DNA of 64,000 nucleotides from an uncultured Deferribacteres bacterium (GTDB lineage Bacteria > Zhuqueibacterota > JdFR-76 > DREG01), in contig CAJVYQ010000010.1 in the NCBI GenBank assembly GCA_913009825.1, positions 43,281-107,280 of the forward strand. Direction: 5' to 3'. Of this stretch, positions 61,815-64,000 are shown one piece after another. The number at the start of each line of letters is the position of its first letter. Position 1 is the first letter of the stretch. The notes beneath the pieces are model-generated. The model saw only the letters and a list, made by a program, of their open reading frames with translations, searched no databases and was not told where the DNA came from. A program made the position numbers and the translations under genes.

Positions 61815-63674
61815 TTATAAACCGGACACCGATTGTTTCAACCAAAATAGTTGTCTCCTGCCAATGGAAAGATGGATTTGATTACCGGAAGGAATTATTT
61901 TCTCACCGGTTGAACCGTTTATGAAAACAGAATTTTTATTTGGCGCCAAACTTTTTTTCAGCACCAAATCCACTTCCACCGGTTGATCATTAAAATTACA
62001 GATCACCCACTGATCTTCTCCGTAAGGATGAAGAGAAATCCGGCCGGGTGCCAGGAGATAGAATCCCAGCGGTGCAGAGAGTGATTTTCGTATCTCATCA
62101 AGCCATGTTTCCGGAAGATCAAGCCAGGGAACGGGAGCGGGAGATAACAGTACTTCATGAACCGCCTTGAAATCGCGCTCTGAGAATGTGCAAATATTCA
62201 ACAGAAAAACACTGCCGCCGGAGTCAAGTCTATGCTGAGTTAGAAACGGAAGCTGCCGGCCATCCGATTGAACCGAAAGTAAAACCGAAGCATCGACCGG
62301 TTTGATAACCGCCGGTAATTTTAGTTCAGTTTCGGAAGAAGACAATTTAATTTTAACCGGTGTCCGCAGAAAACTCATTTTTATGCCGGCTAATTTCAGC
62401 ATTCTATTTTTTTCCGGTACCGCTTGTAAAAATCCCGGCGTTATAATGATTGTTTTCCCCCTGGATAACAACTGTTCCACCTGCGCTGTTATTTGCGTAT
62501 CGGCCGCAGCTTGGGTTGGTAGAAACAGCACATCGGCAGCAGCCGGAAATTGCCCGACCGGCAGCAGCGGCAGACCGATCATGCCCAGAAAATCAAAAAT
62601 GTAGTGATCACTACCGGCATCGCTGTAAGGCGGTTTGTAAGCGTAGATTCCCCGTAACGGCTTTTTGTGCACCATTTTGGCCAATTTAACTAATCTGGAA
62701 AATTGCCGGCGCAGCAGATGATGACCCGAATGGCCGTTCATTAGGTTGAAATAGTTGAAAAGGATGATCTCCCTGGCGCCGGCCAATACGGCCTGGTTAG
62801 CCTGATCGATGAAATCATACGCATTGCAATCGATATGATCAAACCAGGCGCCGCCGACCTTGCCGGGTGCAAACGAGCTGAGCCAGCGAAAATTGACAAA
62901 TCCCTCATATTGGGGTACAAACCCCATACGGCGTGTGTCGGGACCGCGGCTTTCCGTGCCGATCCACACCTGGTCAAACAATTTTGGTTCCCGCACCACA
63001 TCGTAACCGAACAGATGGAATCGATCGTACCACTGGGGAAATTTGATGATTACAAATGCAGCCGGATTTTCTGTTTTTATTGGGTCGATAAAAACACGCT
63101 TTGTCACACCGGTCATCAGGTTCATGCGATACTGCGCCCAACTTTGCCCGCCGCGCGCACGTACGGACATCCGACCGGTATCTGCGGTACAGAGAAAATC
63201 ATCGATGATAATCTGATCAAATATTTTAGCAGTCATGCGGGCAATGTTTTCAAGATCCGTCCGGGTTTTGGCATGCTGAAAATTGAACCAGCCCAATCGG
63301 CCTTCCTGTTTAACGCCGACATTTTTGCCGGGCGTGGTTGCGATTCCGCCCGCCGTGGCAAATCCGTTGGCGTTCAAATAATCCCGTAGCTGCTGCAATT
63401 GCCGCACATCTGCGCTGCGGCCGCCGCGGTAAGTTTCGATATAGGCTTTGGTAATTCCCAAACTCCGCAGCACCGAAACGGCCTCGCGGCGACCGTCGGC
63501 ATCATCCAGCGCATTTTTAACCGCGCCAACGGTTATGTAGACGCTCAGGCGCAGATCGGTTTCATGATTTTGGGCAAAATGGTACAGATCATCGATTTTG
63601 GCTTTATTTTGGGCAAAAGACGGCGCCGCCCAAACAAGCAGATAAAAAAGGATATTTAACAAAAGTGGTTTCAG
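61815..63674 (-). CDS. Secreted TIM-barrel, glycoside-hydrolase-like protein; CTG start
   Basis: A 619-residue exported protein. The frame is closed by TAA at 63677-63675. The next codon, CTG at 63674, has GGAG six bases before it and gives the better signal peptide (MKPLLLNILFYLLVWAAPSF); TTG 63662 lacks a site at the right distance and the lysine. The barrel-like region has IIIDDFLCTADTG with adjacent aspartates, typical of catalytic strands, and QVWIGTESRGPDTRRMGFVP. A middle flavodoxin-like or beta-galactosidase trimerisation-like region (ADVLFLPTQAAADTQITAQV) and a C-terminal beta domain follow. Family not certain. Confidence 0.72.
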   Translation of the reverse strand: MKPLLLNILFYLLVWAAPSFAQNKAKIDDLYHFAQNHETDLRLSVYITVGAVKNALDDADGRREAVSVLRSLGITKAYIETYRGGRSADVRQLQQLRDYLNANGFATAGGIATTPGKNVGVKQEGRLGWFNFQHAKTRTDLENIARMTAKIFDQIIIDDFLCTADTGRMSVRARGGQSWAQYRMNLMTGVTKRVFIDPIKTENPAAFVIIKFPQWYDRFHLFGYDVVREPKLFDQVWIGTESRGPDTRRMGFVPQYEGFVNFRWLSSFAPGKVGGAWFDHIDCNAYDFIDQANQAVLAGAREIILFNYFNLMNGHSGHHLLRRQFSRLVKLAKMVHKKPLRGIYAYKPPYSDAGSDHYIFDFLGMIGLPLLPVGQFPAAADVLFLPTQAAADTQITAQVEQLLSRGKTIIITPGFLQAVPEKNRMLKLAGIKMSFLRTPVKIKLSSSETELKLPAVIKPVDASVLLSVQSDGRQLPFLTQHRLDSGGSVFLLNICTFSERDFKAVHEVLLSPAPVPWLDLPETWLDEIRKSLSAPLGFYLLAPGRISLHPYGEDQWVICNFNDQPVEVDLVLKKSLAPNKNSVFINGSTGEKIIPSGNQIHLSIGRRQLFWLKQSVSGL

Positions 63675-63797
63675 TTACGGCTCCAAAAATAAGTTGGATT
63701 TTAATTGTTGTCTTTTCGGAAACGACACAAGAATGATGGTAAATAAATTCCAATAAAAAATATTAGATTTTTAAATTTTAAATATCTTAACTATATT

Positions 63798-64000
63798 AAA
63801 GGGTGTTTAAACAGAGCTTTTGCAAATTAACAAATGACAATTTAAAATGTTAACAATCCTAATATTCTTAGTCAAATACACTAATTGGTGAAAATATTTT
63901 TATAAATATTAGCCCCAACTAATGGAAACTATTGGAAAACACCTTCTGATTTATGACAACGTAACCTATTATTTATTAACTAATAAGGTTGTTTTGTTTA
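63798..64000. mobile_element. 213-bp MITE, copy 2 (last 10 bp beyond the window)
   Basis: Begins AAAGGGTGTTTAAACA in the same orientation as copy 1 and matches it over all 203 visible bases with two differences. The expected right end TGTTTAAACACCCTTT is cut by the window edge after six bases. The preceding 63675-63797 is AT-rich leader of the GH-like gene. Confidence 0.9.

Overview
The window looks like chromosomal DNA of a free-living Gram-negative bacterium of the FCB (Fibrobacterota-Chlorobiota-Bacteroidota) superphylum, most likely near Calditrichota / candidate division KSB1. The support is inferential. Two large secreted proteins end in a type IX secretion (T9SS) sorting domain with the NPNPFNP / NYPNPF signature. 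There are many lipoproteins, a DUF5723-type outer-membrane barrel, and standard stop-codon use with TGA as a normal stop. No phage, plasmid, CRISPR or rRNA locus is visible; one tRNA (Pro, UGG) is present.

Layout. 0-3.8 kb: shikimate-pathway run aroE (cut by the window edge), aroC and a fused aroK-aroB. 3.8-6.2 kb: small defence-type island with an antitoxin, its RelE/ParE toxin broken by one in-frame TGA, and a DNA methyltransferase overlapping a PD-(D/E)XK restriction enzyme. 6.6-10 kb: large lipoprotein and DUF5723 barrel closed by a strong terminator. 10.6-12.8 kb: eRF1-like protein and a GalT-family enzyme with an unusual HIT triad. 13.3-21.1 kb: nucleoside and purine salvage (tdk, CNT transporter, pnp, bifunctional formiminotransferase-cyclodeaminase, aminohydrolase, adenine deaminase). 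21.2-23.5 kb: methyltransferase, decayed IS200/IS605 transposase, GT2 glycosyltransferase and a response-regulator receiver with a C-terminal membrane helix. 24-26.6 kb: NSS transporter with its tiny MetS-like partner and DNA polymerase III delta. 26.7-30.6 kb: ECF sigma factor, zinc anti-sigma factor, a secreted HtrA-like protein that has lost all three catalytic residues, and a membrane GAF-GAF protein. 30.7-36.4 kb: housekeeping and repair genes (rdgB, tRNA-Pro, deoC, macrodomain, ogt, csp, mutM). 36.9-48.8 kb: secreted and cell-surface proteins, including a 1543-residue beta-helix protein and two different M1 peptidases. 49-52.6 kb: membrane protein, STAS protein, UbiA-family prenyltransferase, DUF362. 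52.9-56.5 kb, minus strand: iron locus fur-feoB-small zinc protein-DtxR. 57.6-63.7 kb, minus strand: exported-enzyme cluster (GH-like, oligogalacturonate-lyase-like, ceramidase-like, aldo/keto reductase), lying between two 99%-identical copies of a 213-bp MITE.

The most distinctive signal is in the intergenic DNA, which is packed with at least five families of short repeat elements with inverted ends. One family (B) is exactly 107 bp in three copies and 125 bp in a fourth, the difference being an 18-bp insertion. The same 18-bp module (CCTGTCTGCACAGGCAGG) sits at the symmetry axis of palindromes belonging to three unrelated repeat families, which suggests a mini-module that recurrently enters hairpin tips. 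Two other families share GTAAC...GTTAC termini but carry unrelated interiors. Other points of note are the pseudoprotease in a sigma/anti-sigma operon, the membrane-anchored receiver, and a probable CTG start codon.
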